From a virus, in IMG/VR virus record IMGVR_UViG_3300010391_000135, positions 1 to 28,903 of that record: a DNA stretch of 28,903 nt; one strand, given 5' to 3'. Each line of letters opens with the position of its first letter. Within the stretch, counting starts at the first letter, position 1. Of the stretch, positions 17,819 to 24,234 are shown piece after piece. The notes beneath the pieces are model-generated. The model made no database searches, was not told the origin of the DNA, and saw only the letters and a list, made by a program, of their open reading frames with translations. The position numbers and the translations under genes are program-made.

Positions 17819-18205
17819 TCAGATATGCCCGGCGCCCGGTCGCGAGCCGGAGATTGCCGGCGGCGACGTTTCCTGGAGGCCCGGGCGGGAGCCCACGATC
17901 AGCCCGTCGCCTATGCCCGCTACCTCTTGGCGGATCAGCCCTGCGCGCAGCAGGGCGTTCAGGATCTTGGCCTGGTTGCGGTCCATCGACTGGAGCCTTG
18001 CCGTCCACTCCAGCTCCGTCTTCTCGTGCGCCATCAGGAGCCGCAGGAGTTCGTCCGCTCGTCGGGACATTTCCGGGACCGACTCCAGCTTGCGGGCCGC
18101 CGTCAGGAGCGACCGGCCGGCCTGGAGCGCCGACCGGGTCGCCAGCATCCCCAAGCCGAATCCCAGCGCGAGCCAGCCGGGCCCGATCAGCGCTTCCCAG
18201 CTCAT
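17819..18205 (-). CDS. Small membrane protein (holin- or inner-spanin-like)
   Basis: 128 residues from ATG 18205, overlapping the previous stop as ATGA. The N-terminus has one hydrophobic segment (about 6-26: LIGPGWLALGFGLGMLATRSA), then a long charged helix (about 35-95) and a disordered tail. One anchor plus a coiled coil matches the layout of inner-membrane spanins and of some small holins, but no partner outer-membrane lipoprotein or endolysin is visible nearby. It may instead be a terminase-adjacent membrane protein of unknown role. Confidence 0.6.
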   Translation of the reverse strand: MSWEALIGPGWLALGFGLGMLATRSALQAGRSLLTAARKLESVPEMSRRADELLRLLMAHEKTELEWTARLQSMDRNQAKILNALLRAGLIRQEVAGIGDGLIVGSRPGLQETSPPAISGSRPGAGHI

Positions 18206-18522
18206 CCGACATTCGGCGTGCCGTCGGCCTGCATCGGCCACGTCCACTTGCCGGCCGCAGGTTTCTCGGAGAACCACGCCTCGGGCTTGGGGCCGTCGGC
18301 GCCGTCGACGTAGAACACGGCGAGCCGGACCGACCCGGTGCGGTGCCCCTCGCCGTCGCGCCGGACCTCGACCACGAGGGCCGGGTTGACCGCGAGGCCG
18401 CGGTTCATCACGGTTTCCCAGTAGTAGACGATGCGGCCCGGATGCAGGCCGTGGAGCGGGTCGGTGGCGGGGCCGGGGGGCGGGCTATGGACCGCTGGGC
18501 TGGTCTGGCTTTCGATTACCAC
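18202..18522 (-). CDS. Small protein, unknown
   Basis: 106 residues from GTG 18522 with GGAGG 7 nt upstream. It overlaps the 3' end of the preceding gene by 38 bp. It contains a Pro-rich leader, then a beta-rich core (ALVVEVRRDGEG, SVRLAVFYVDG) and a Trp-containing C-terminus. There is no recognised family. It belongs to the chain of small genes ahead of the terminase. Confidence 0.65.
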   Translation of the reverse strand: MVIESQTSPAVHSPPPGPATDPLHGLHPGRIVYYWETVMNRGLAVNPALVVEVRRDGEGHRTGSVRLAVFYVDGADGPKPEAWFSEKPAAGKWTWPMQADGTPNVG

Positions 18523-19000
18523 GTGCGGACCTCCGTATCAGGCGGTGAACGGCTTGGCGGCGCCGGGCCCGGACCGGGTGGAGCCGCGCCTTGTGCTCGT
18601 TGATGGCGTTCCGTGCGCGTGTGCGGGAACTCTTGGCGATACGAATACGAACGCTGGTCTCGTACTCGACCGGCTCTGGGATGCCGGTCTCACGCGCCAC
18701 CGCCTCCATGAACTCCCCCACCGGAGCCTGGATGATGGTCGCCATGAGCGCCAGTTCCGTCGGGCGCAGTTCCCTCACCCGCTCGCTCTCCTTGAGGCGA
18801 CTCGACCGGGTTTTCCAGTACGCCTTGCTGTCGGTCCAGCCCATCCGGCGGTACACCACCCACAGGCCCGAAGAGAGCGGCATCTTCAGCCGCGACGGCT
18901 TCAAGTACCGCTGGAGCACGCGCTTCCAGGGCGGATCGTAGGCCGACGGCAGCCTCTTCCGGGGTCTGGCCGCAGACCGGGCAGACGCGGGCGCCGTCAT
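18485..19000 (-). CDS. Basic helical protein overlapping a zinc-finger gene
   Basis: 171 residues from ATG 19000, chosen because GGGAGGA lies 7 nt upstream; the frame is open to 19120 but has no better site. The protein is very basic, with a compact core (about 20-110) holding YDPPWKRVLQRYL and a helical segment around ELRPTELALMATIIQAPVGEF, then an Arg-rich tail. A nucleic-acid-binding role is plausible. Its first 311 bp lie inside the 3' part of 18690-19304 in another frame, which is unusually long for this genome. The two frames could also be joined by a +1 shift. Confidence 0.65.
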   Translation of the reverse strand: MTAPASARSAARPRKRLPSAYDPPWKRVLQRYLKPSRLKMPLSSGLWVVYRRMGWTDSKAYWKTRSSRLKESERVRELRPTELALMATIIQAPVGEFMEAVARETGIPEPVEYETSVRIRIAKSSRTRARNAINEHKARLHPVRARRRQAVHRLIRRSARGNRKPDQPSGP

Positions 19001-19304
19001 CTCGGGTTCCTCCCGGCTGGATGCCGTGGGTGGGACAGGGGACGTAGGCTCCAGAGTGGAGTTCGAGCCAGCAGCCCTGGCAGATTCCCTCGCTCGAGAG
19101 CCCGAGCGGATTGCCCTCATCGGTCGGCCCCTGGGTGCCGGGGGCTCGCACCAGTTTCGGGTCGATCACGAGCTGTCCGGTTTCGGGGTTGACCGCCATC
19201 GAGACCAGGTGCGTGACGCACAGCATCTCGCCCGGCCGCATGTCGCGGTTTTCCTTCTGCGCGTTGATCGCGGTGGCGAGCGCCTCCTGATCTGCGAAGG
19301 ACAT
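18690..19304 (-). CDS. Zinc-binding protein with long overlap at its 3' end
   Basis: 204 residues from ATG 19304. The first half reads as a genuine domain: a helix, a beta segment (ETGQLVIDPKLV), then Cys75-x2-Cys78, Cys90-x2-His93 and Cys108-x2-Cys111, a credible double zinc site. The last pair falls after position 19000, so coding must extend into the overlap with 18485-19000. The remaining roughly 90 residues are Gly/Ala/Glu-rich and shadow-like. Function unknown. Confidence 0.6.
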   Translation of the reverse strand: MSFADQEALATAINAQKENRDMRPGEMLCVTHLVSMAVNPETGQLVIDPKLVRAPGTQGPTDEGNPLGLSSEGICQGCWLELHSGAYVPCPTHGIQPGGTRDDGARVCPVCGQTPEEAAVGLRSALEARAPAVLEAVAAEDAALFGPVGGVPPDGLDRQQGVLENPVESPQGERAGEGTAPDGTGAHGDHHPGSGGGVHGGGGA

Positions 19305-19310
19305 GCACGG

Positions 19311-19529
19311 CTACCGTTCGAGCGGAAGCGACTGCTGCACGGCGAAGTCCACGACCGCCGCCGAGCCGAACGGATACTTCCCGCGGTCAGCGCTGTCCAC
19401 GACCAGCTCGACCTTGAGGCCAGAGAAGTCGGTGCCCTTGAGCTTGACCTTGAGCAGTTCGATGCCCTGCTTCACGACGATTTCGTGTCCGACCACCTTG
19501 CACGCGAACTTCGTGGTGATGGCTGCCAC
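19311..19529 (-). CDS. First gene of the virion operon, small beta protein
   Basis: 72 residues from GTG 19529 with a strong AAGGAGGTG site. The sequence is strand-rich and Lys/Val-rich (TKFACKVVGHEIVVKQGIEL, KVELVVDSADRG), suggesting a compact beta barrel. It is the promoter-proximal gene of the minus-strand operon and is well translated by its ribosome site. There is no recognised family; it may be a small regulator or early structural accessory. Confidence 0.7.
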   Translation of the reverse strand: MAAITTKFACKVVGHEIVVKQGIELLKVKLKGTDFSGLKVELVVDSADRGKYPFGSAAVVDFAVQQSLPLER

Positions 19530-19576
19530 GCCCGCACCTCCTTCGGTTGAAAGCTACCAGCCCTCAAACTCCACCC

Positions 19577-19606
19577 ACGATAGTCCTTGCGCTCCACGCT
19601 CGTCAA
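19577..19606 (-). promoter_or_regulatory. Likely sigma70-type promoter of the virion operon
   Basis: On the minus strand TTGACG (19601-19606) and TATCGT (19577-19582) are 18 bp apart, good matches to -35 and -10. They face the GTG start at 19529 and lie in the divergent gap between the two operons. Transcription would begin near 19570. Confidence 0.5.
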
Positions 19607-19616
19607 GGGGTAGATT
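19587..19616 (+). promoter_or_regulatory. Possible plus-strand promoter of the accessory cassette
   Basis: TTGCGC (19587-19592) and TAGATT (19611-19616) are 18 bp apart, a weak match overlapping the minus-strand promoter. It is in the right place to drive the gene at 19647. If both are real they would compete for polymerase. Confidence 0.3.
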
Positions 19617-19646
19617 TTCGGCTGTCCCGAACCACGGAGGGTGCCG

Positions 19647-20039
19647 ATGGGCAGCGAGCAACGCGTGAAGCAGGGCGACCTGGAACTCTACCGGGCGATC
19701 GTCGGAGAGGTCGAAGTGTCGAAGAAGTACGACCACAAGGGCTGCCCCAAGTGCGGGGTCGGCCCGGCCTCGAACCAGCCGCCCAAGTTCGAGAAGAAGT
19801 TCTGCTACGGCCTCGAGCCCGGGCTGGGCCGTGTGCTGGTTGGATTCGCCGACTGCCGACTGGTGGGCCCGCACCTTCACGGGACCTGCGCGGTGTGCGG
19901 GTTCTCGTGGTTTGAGCGCTGCATGGACGACGACCTGATGCGGGACGGTCGCGGCGGGCTGCGGCACGATGAGTCGGTGGCGGATGACGGGACCACCGTG
20001 CGCGAGCGACCGAAGGTGCTGACGATGGTCCCGTCATGA
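19647..20039 (+). CDS. Phage zinc-ribbon protein
   Basis: 130 residues from ATG 19647, with GGAGGG 5 nt upstream; a GTG two codons earlier is disfavoured by spacing. It has Cys33-x2-Cys36 and a second pair Cys81-x2-Cys84 preceded by a His-x-His (about 76-78), in the order H-L-H-G-T-C-x-x-C-G-F-x-W that recurs in small phage zinc-ribbon proteins. It is the first gene of the plus-strand cassette. It probably binds nucleic acid or a host protein; no more specific role can be read. Confidence 0.75.
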   Translation: MGSEQRVKQGDLELYRAIVGEVEVSKKYDHKGCPKCGVGPASNQPPKFEKKFCYGLEPGLGRVLVGFADCRLVGPHLHGTCAVCGFSWFERCMDDDLMRDGRGGLRHDESVADDGTTVRERPKVLTMVPS

Positions 20040-20428
20040 GCTATTTCGTGCATCCGCGGTGGGCGCCGGGGCAGCAGCCGACAGAGGCCGAGTGCTACGA
20101 CCGGCGGTGTCTGGCGTGCGGCACCGACTTCGATGCGCTCGACCATCGCCGCGGCCGGCCGATTCAGTTCGCCTCGCTGGCGAGCTACGGGTTCGAGAAC
20201 CTGATCTGCTCCGGGTGCCACGACGAGATCGCGAACGGCCCGCTGGACGTAGCTGACGGGGCGCTCGGGCGTTTCCTGGTGGGGCTGGCGCTGGTGGTGC
20301 ACGCGCGGGCGAAGCTCGACGCGGTGGCGGACCCGACCACCGGGCTCTCGGCGGACGAGTGCCGCGCTTTCGCCGAGTACTGCCGGAAGATCGGGGCCGC
20401 CAAGGCCGCCCTCGGGAAGGCGACGTGA
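20036..20428 (+). CDS. Small zinc-binding protein
   Basis: 130 residues from ATG 20036, overlapping the previous stop as ATGA. Cys25-x2-Cys28 and a distant Cys58-x2-Cys61 (about 33 residues apart) form a four-cysteine zinc site. The C-terminal half is helical (ALGRFLVGLALVVHARAKLDA...ADECRAFAEYCRKIGAAKAAL). No family was recognised. The two neighbours on each side also contain cysteine pairs. Confidence 0.7.
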   Translation: MSYFVHPRWAPGQQPTEAECYDRRCLACGTDFDALDHRRGRPIQFASLASYGFENLICSGCHDEIANGPLDVADGALGRFLVGLALVVHARAKLDAVADPTTGLSADECRAFAEYCRKIGAAKAALGKAT

Positions 20429-20724
20429 ACCGGCGCTCGTTCCTCGGCCTGCTGGGGCTGGGCGCGGCACTGAGGTCGGCCCCGGCCGCGGCGCACGGCT
20501 CCCATCGGCACGAGGGCGGCGAGCCCGATGACCCGCGGCATTGCTGGCACTGGCGGGCGGGGCACGGGCAGGTCGAGCGAGGCGGGGCGTTCGTGGGCGA
20601 GACCTGGTGCTGCGGCTGCGCGCGGGTCGGACTACGGAAGCCACGGCCTCACGATCTCGTGCCGGGCCACCCGCTGCTGACGGTGGACAACGCAGACGCC
20701 AACGGCGCGGAGTTCGTGGCGTGA
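20425..20724 (+). CDS. Small protein with a twin-arginine (Tat) export signal
   Basis: 99 residues from GTG 20425, overlapping the previous stop as GTGA. The N-terminus MNRRSFLGLLGLGAALRSAPAA has the RRxFLG motif, a moderately hydrophobic core and an AAA cleavage region (about 21-23). The mature part is rich in His and Cys (HGSHRHE, HCWHW, WCCGC), suggesting metal binding after folding in the cytoplasm, which is the usual reason to use Tat. An exported phage protein in an early-type cassette is unusual. The frame begins further upstream but without a better start. Confidence 0.65.
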   Translation: MNRRSFLGLLGLGAALRSAPAAAHGSHRHEGGEPDDPRHCWHWRAGHGQVERGGAFVGETWCCGCARVGLRKPRPHDLVPGHPLLTVDNADANGAEFVA

Positions 20725-20756
20725 GCGAGTGGTGGACGCTGGAGGTTGCGACGTGA
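20721..20756 (+). CDS. Possible 11-codon leader peptide
   Basis: A GTG at 20721 overlaps the previous stop and gives MSEWWTLEVAT before TGA at 20754. It lies just upstream of the next gene, and its codons hold the GGAGG ribosome site of that gene, so it may act in translational coupling. It may also be fortuitous. Confidence 0.3.
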   Translation: MSEWWTLEVAT

Positions 20757-21001
20757 GCGCGGTGCTCGAGGTTCGGCACTATCCGCCGCCCACGGCGGAG
20801 GAGGCTCTGGTAGCGCGTCGTTTCGGGTGGGTCCACCACGCTGTCTGGGACCGCGGCGTGCTCGTGATGTTCATGGAGTTTCGCGGCAGGAATGTGGTCG
20901 AGGAGCACCCGTCGCAGAACGGGCCCGATTCGTGGACCATCAATGGTCGGCCGCCAGGTTGGTGGGCGCGACAGCAGAGCCAGGGGGAGGGGCCGCGATG
21001 A
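20753..21001 (+). CDS. Small protein, unknown
   Basis: 82 residues from GTG 20753, with GGAGG 7 nt upstream. It contains alternating hydrophobic and charged segments (VRHYPPPTAEEALVARRFGWVHHAVW) and an aromatic, Trp-rich C-terminus (SWTINGRPPGWWARQQ). No domain was recognised. It overlaps the next start as ATGA. Confidence 0.65.
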   Translation: MSAVLEVRHYPPPTAEEALVARRFGWVHHAVWDRGVLVMFMEFRGRNVVEEHPSQNGPDSWTINGRPPGWWARQQSQGEGPR

Positions 21002-21399
21002 ACGAGGGGTGGCAGGAACCGCCGCGTCTGATACCGTGGGGTCCGGGCTCGATCCGCCCGGAGGACCTGACGCCGATGACCGACCCGATGCGCGAGCGCA
21101 TCCGAGCGAAGCTGGCGGCCGAGCGTTCGACGCGCCGACTGGCGGAGATCCGGCGGCTCTACGAGGAGGCGCAGGCGGCGATGAAGGTGCGCGAAGGGCT
21201 GGTGACGGTGCAGCATGGCGGCTGGTGGCACCTGTGCGCGTTCTCGGGCGCCGGGACCTTCTGCGGGTTCTCGCCCGAGGAACTGGCTTCGGAGCCGGCG
21301 CCGCGTCCGAAGGATAACGACCGCTGCGCGCTCTGCGACTCCGTGCTCGGCGAGATCAACGCGATCGCGGCCGGCACCAAGCCCGGGAGCGCGCCGTGA
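20998..21399 (+). CDS. Small protein with cysteine pairs
   Basis: 133 residues from ATG 20998 with a GGGGAGGGG site. There is a helical middle (MRERIRAKLAAERSTRRLAEI), then H-x-C (78-80), Cys89 and a final Cys110-x2-Cys113, a possible zinc site. Function unknown. It sits two genes before the Acb2-like gene. Confidence 0.7.
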   Translation: MNEGWQEPPRLIPWGPGSIRPEDLTPMTDPMRERIRAKLAAERSTRRLAEIRRLYEEAQAAMKVREGLVTVQHGGWWHLCAFSGAGTFCGFSPEELASEPAPRPKDNDRCALCDSVLGEINAIAAGTKPGSAP

Positions 21400-21452
21400 G
21401 CGAGCCCATCCGCGACCGCGGCGACCACAAGCTCGACGAGGCGAAGGCGTGA
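21396..21452 (+). CDS. Possible 18-codon small ORF
   Basis: A GTG at 21396 overlaps the previous stop as GTGA and encodes MSEPIRDRGDHKLDEAKA before TGA at 21450. The charged composition fits a coupled micro-gene, but there is no independent support beyond the overlap style. Confidence 0.3.
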   Translation: MSEPIRDRGDHKLDEAKA

Positions 21453-21468
21453 ACCCGGGAGGCTCCTG

Positions 21469-21705
21469 ATGCCCGACTACCACGACGAGATCGAGCAGTC
21501 GTTCCGCTGGGCGCACCGCAACTACCACGCGCCGCAGCCTGACCGGCTCCCGCGCTACGAGGCGCTGCGCGACGGGGCGAGGGCCTTGGCGCACGGGATC
21601 GACGCCGCCTGCCCGCTCTCTCGCGAGAAGCTGATCGCCCTGGACCGGCTGGCGGAGTGCATCATGTGGGCGAATCGGGCGATCAGCGTGAACGAGGCGG
21701 AGTAG
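21469..21705 (+). CDS. Acb2-like cyclic-nucleotide sponge (anti-CBASS)
   Basis: 78 residues from ATG 21469, with GGGAGG 6 nt upstream. It reads like the small phage Acb2 family: a Y-H-x-P segment (NYHAPQPD, 18-25), a charged helix (RYEALRDGARALAHGID, 29-45), CPLSREK (48-54) and a C-terminal LAECIMWANRAIS (61-73) matching the CP-x-SREK and MWAN-x-I motifs I recall for this family. Acb2 proteins bind cyclic di- and trinucleotides made by CBASS cyclases, preventing effector activation and cell suicide. The gene lies in a run of accessory genes, as anti-defence genes do. The match is from memory of the family, not from alignment. Confidence 0.8.
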   Translation: MPDYHDEIEQSFRWAHRNYHAPQPDRLPRYEALRDGARALAHGIDAACPLSREKLIALDRLAECIMWANRAISVNEAE

Positions 21706-21927
21706 TTGGACCCGATCCAGAAGTTCGTCGTGGCGATGCGGGCCTACGAGTTCGTGTTCGGGATCGGGCTGGTCATCGGCGTCGTGGTCGGATGGCTCGC
21801 GGGGCGACTCGGAACGGGGAAGCGGAATGAGGCGGAGATCAAGCTGCCGGGTGCCGGGCCGGATCACGGCACGGCGCTCGGGGCTCCGCCCGATGTCGTG
21901 CCGGAGAATCCGACGCCCGACCCGTAG
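21706..21927 (+). CDS. Small one-helix membrane protein
   Basis: 73 residues from TTG 21706, the first base after the Acb2-like stop; GGCGGAG just upstream could serve as ribosome site. It has one clear transmembrane segment (about 15-36) rich in Gly/Val/Ile, then a charged, Pro-rich tail. It could be a holin-like or membrane-associated accessory, or act with its upstream neighbour. No family was recognised. Confidence 0.6.
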   Translation: MDPIQKFVVAMRAYEFVFGIGLVIGVVVGWLAGRLGTGKRNEAEIKLPGAGPDHGTALGAPPDVVPENPTPDP

Positions 21928-21932
21928 GATTT

Positions 21933-22007
21933 CGCCCCGTAGAGCAGCGGCAGCTCGCGTGGCTCATAACCACGAGGTCGCGGGTTCGAGTCCCGCCGGG
22001 GCAACCA
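21933..22007 (+). tRNA. tRNA-fMet-like (anticodon CAU), CCA encoded
   Basis: Complete cloverleaf: acceptor CGCCCCG/CGGGGCA, D-stem GAGC/GCTC, anticodon stem CGTGG/CCACG with loop CTCATAA, T-stem GCGGG/CCCGC with TTCGAGT, discriminator A and encoded CCA. The first acceptor pair is a C-A mismatch and the D-stem holds the A-U pair at 11-24, both hallmarks of bacterial initiator tRNA. The anticodon stem base has GG/CC plus one U-A, not the full GGG/CCC. It follows the small membrane gene by 5 bp and is in the same orientation. Confidence 0.9.
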
Positions 22008-22106
22008 ACGTGGCGTCCTCGACCGCGAGCAGAAACGTCAGCGCCGGTCTGTGCGGCGCATCGAGGTGAAGTCAGGCAGCGGAGCGGAGCAGCGCGGCGC
22101 CCCGGT
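22008..22106. other. Short convergent intergenic gap
   Basis: About 100 bp between the tRNA (plus) and the methyltransferase stop (minus). I see no gene here; its right edge holds the stem-loop described next. Confidence 0.6.
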
Positions 22107-22128
22107 CTACGACTGGGGCGTTGGCGTT
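22098..22128 (+). terminator. Possible terminator of the plus-strand cassette
   Basis: Stem CGCCCCGGT/ACTGGGGCG (22098-22120) with a 5-nt loop and one G-U pair on the plus-strand RNA, followed by TTGGCGTTT. The tail is only modestly U-rich. It overlaps the 3' end of the convergent methyltransferase gene and could stop both operons. Confidence 0.45.
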
Positions 22129-23546
22129 TGTAGGAGCGGCGCGTCGGCGCGGATGCGCTCGCGGGCCTCGACCTCGAGGATCCGCCGCCCGAGCCATTCG
22201 ACCACCGGCACCGCGACCGCGTTGCCGAGCATCTGGTAGCGCCGCGAGTCGCTGAGCTTCCAGTTCGCGTGGCCGAGCGTCCAGCCATCTGGGAAGCCTT
22301 GCAGGCGCTCACACTCGGTTGGCGTGAGGCGGCGGACGCCGACGCTCCCGGCAACGCTCATCCCTCCGGCGTGAAGCGTGGGCGACTCGCCGTCCAGGAA
22401 CCTCGTTCGATTGACTCCACTGGTCACGTTTCGAGGATCGAATCCGCCTGCGATAACCTCAGTGCTGGAGTTGGAACCCGGCCTCGGATGCGATCGCAAC
22501 GTCCCCGCCACCAGCGGAGTATTATCCGACGAGTCGCCCGCGCCCTTGTCGCGCCCGCCCACGCGCAGCGTCGGTGCCACGATCAGGTGCCCGTCCTTCG
22601 TGTCGGAGTCCGGGCCCTTCGCATCGCGCTCCTGAAGCGCCCACGCGACATCGGGCACGACGTACAGATTCCCGTTTCCTCGCTCGGTTGAAGATCCCGC
22701 TTGCAGCGGAGGCATCGGACCGATCGGCAGCGTCGAGTTCCAACCGTTGCCGGAGTTCGGACCCGTGCCGCGCGGCGAGCCGTTCAGCGTGTACGCGAGA
22801 TTGTCCGCACCATCGCCGCGCGCTCTGCTGTGCCCGTGGTGCCCGGCGCTCGCCGTCACGGGGCTGGCGATGAGTCCTCCGCCGCAGTCGGCATAGGTGC
22901 CAAGGCCGCCACCGCCTCTAGCGCGGTTTGCAAGCGATGGTCCAAGACGCGCCCTCGCCGCGCCGCGCGCCGCAGGATGCCGACGCACGCTCTCGGGCTC
23001 AAAAAGAACCTGAGCGGTGCGCCCGTCTCCAAGATGTCCGACAATGAACACGCGACGGCGCCGCTGTGGGACTCCGAAGTGCTGAGCGTCCAGAATCCGC
23101 CACGCGACGCCATACCCGAGTTCGACCAGCCCGCGAACGATGACGGCAAAATCGCGTCCTCCGTTGCTGGATAGAAGGCCGGGCACGTTCTCGACGACGC
23201 ACCAGCGCGGAGCAAGCTCTCCAAGAATGCGATGGAACTCCCACCAGAGGCCGGATCGCTTTCCAGCCAGGCCCGCGCGGCGTCCGGCCACGCTGAGATC
23301 CTGGCAGGGGAAGCCGCCGCAGATGAGGTCAACGTGAGCGAGGTTTGATCGTCGCGCGTATCGGACATCTTTCAGGACCCTCCGGTGGAACGTCTGTCGC
23401 AGGAACTTCCGGCACGCCCCGTCGCGCTCGACCTGCCACGAGCAGCGCATCCCGGCGCGCTCGAAGCCGAGCTCGAAGCCGCCGATGCCGGAGAACAGCG
23501 AGCCGAATCGTAGCGCGTCCCCCTCAATGATCTCGGCGACCCTCAC
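22107..23546 (-). CDS. DNA cytosine-5 methyltransferase
   Basis: 479 residues from GTG 23546, overlapping the previous stop as GTGA. All key motifs are present in order: I FGSLFSGIGGFELGF (14-28), IV GGFPCQ with catalytic Cys81, VI ENVPG (119-123), VIII QRRRRVFIVG (161-170), IX RRLTPTECERLQGFPDGW (405-422) and X GNAVAVPVVEWL (441-452). The target-recognition region between VIII and IX is long (about 230 residues) and Gly/Ser/Asn-rich. It transfers a methyl group from S-adenosylmethionine to C5 of cytosine in an unknown site. No restriction enzyme gene is adjacent, so it is likely an orphan used to protect phage DNA or alter expression. Confidence 0.95.
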   Translation of the reverse strand: MRVAEIIEGDALRFGSLFSGIGGFELGFERAGMRCSWQVERDGACRKFLRQTFHRRVLKDVRYARRSNLAHVDLICGGFPCQDLSVAGRRAGLAGKRSGLWWEFHRILGELAPRWCVVENVPGLLSSNGGRDFAVIVRGLVELGYGVAWRILDAQHFGVPQRRRRVFIVGHLGDGRTAQVLFEPESVRRHPAARGAARARLGPSLANRARGGGGLGTYADCGGGLIASPVTASAGHHGHSRARGDGADNLAYTLNGSPRGTGPNSGNGWNSTLPIGPMPPLQAGSSTERGNGNLYVVPDVAWALQERDAKGPDSDTKDGHLIVAPTLRVGGRDKGAGDSSDNTPLVAGTLRSHPRPGSNSSTEVIAGGFDPRNVTSGVNRTRFLDGESPTLHAGGMSVAGSVGVRRLTPTECERLQGFPDGWTLGHANWKLSDSRRYQMLGNAVAVPVVEWLGRRILEVEARERIRADAPLLQTPTPQS

Positions 23547-23737
23547 TTCGCCTCCGGCGCGAACGCGGCGACGAAGTGCGTCTTGAGGTGCGCGACCGCC
23601 GCGGCGTACACGGTGCGCCCGTCGCCGGTGACGAGGATCGTGTTCTTCGGCACCTCCGGCCGCGGGCCGCACCAGATCGCGTACTGGCCGGGCTGCTCGG
23701 TCTGCTCGATGCCTAGGATCAGGCGCTTCGCGCTCAC
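23543..23737 (-). CDS. Small protein upstream of methyltransferase
   Basis: 64 residues from GTG 23737, overlapping the previous stop as GTGA and the methyltransferase start as GTGA. A beta-alpha-like sequence (RLILGIEQTEQPGQYAIWCG, NTILVTGDGRTVYAAAVAHLKTHF) without known motif. The open frame extends upstream only as antisense-looking sequence. Possibly a helper of the methyltransferase, on position alone. Confidence 0.65.
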   Translation of the reverse strand: MSAKRLILGIEQTEQPGQYAIWCGPRPEVPKNTILVTGDGRTVYAAAVAHLKTHFVAAFAPEAK

Positions 23738-24234
23738 GCCTTCACCTTCACGGTCTGCGAGTACCATCCGCCACCGGCGCCGTGATTGCTCGGGAACATC
23801 CACGGAACCTTGATCGAGGCTCCTCTGGTGAGCTTGAATCGCGTGAGCATCCCACCGGACGCTCCTCGCTCGCGGTAGTCGGCCACGATCGCGCGCCACA
23901 CGACCCACGACTCCGCGGGCCCGAGCGCGGCCGCCATCTTCTGCCAGCCCGAGAGCCGACGCTTCAACTCGTGGCGCGCCGACATCGAGCGCAACCGAGC
24001 CGCCATCAGGCTCGGCTTCAGGATCGAGTCGCGGATCGCCGGCATGTAGTGCTCGAGCACCAGTCGGTTGAGTGAGTTCCAGTCCCTCCACGGCTTGCCC
24101 TCGTGCAGCACCCGGCGCCGGAACGGGATCGCCCACCGAATCCAGCGCGGCGGGACCCACGCCTCCGGCAGCCCGCGATCCACGAAAAGCGGCTGGCTCA
24201 GCATGACGCGCGCCGTGCGTTCAGCCTCGGTCAT
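23734..24234 (-). CDS. Hypothetical protein, helical and basic
   Basis: 166 residues from ATG 24234, overlapping the previous stop as TGATG; a GTG at 24237 is an alternative. Trp-rich N-terminal half (EAWVPPRWIRWAIPFRRR, PWRDWNSLNRLVLEHY), then a long helical basic region and a Trp-containing C-terminus. There is no recognised domain. It belongs to the operon that ends in the methyltransferase. Confidence 0.65.
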   Translation of the reverse strand: MTEAERTARVMLSQPLFVDRGLPEAWVPPRWIRWAIPFRRRVLHEGKPWRDWNSLNRLVLEHYMPAIRDSILKPSLMAARLRSMSARHELKRRLSGWQKMAAALGPAESWVVWRAIVADYRERGASGGMLTRFKLTRGASIKVPWMFPSNHGAGGGWYSQTVKVKA

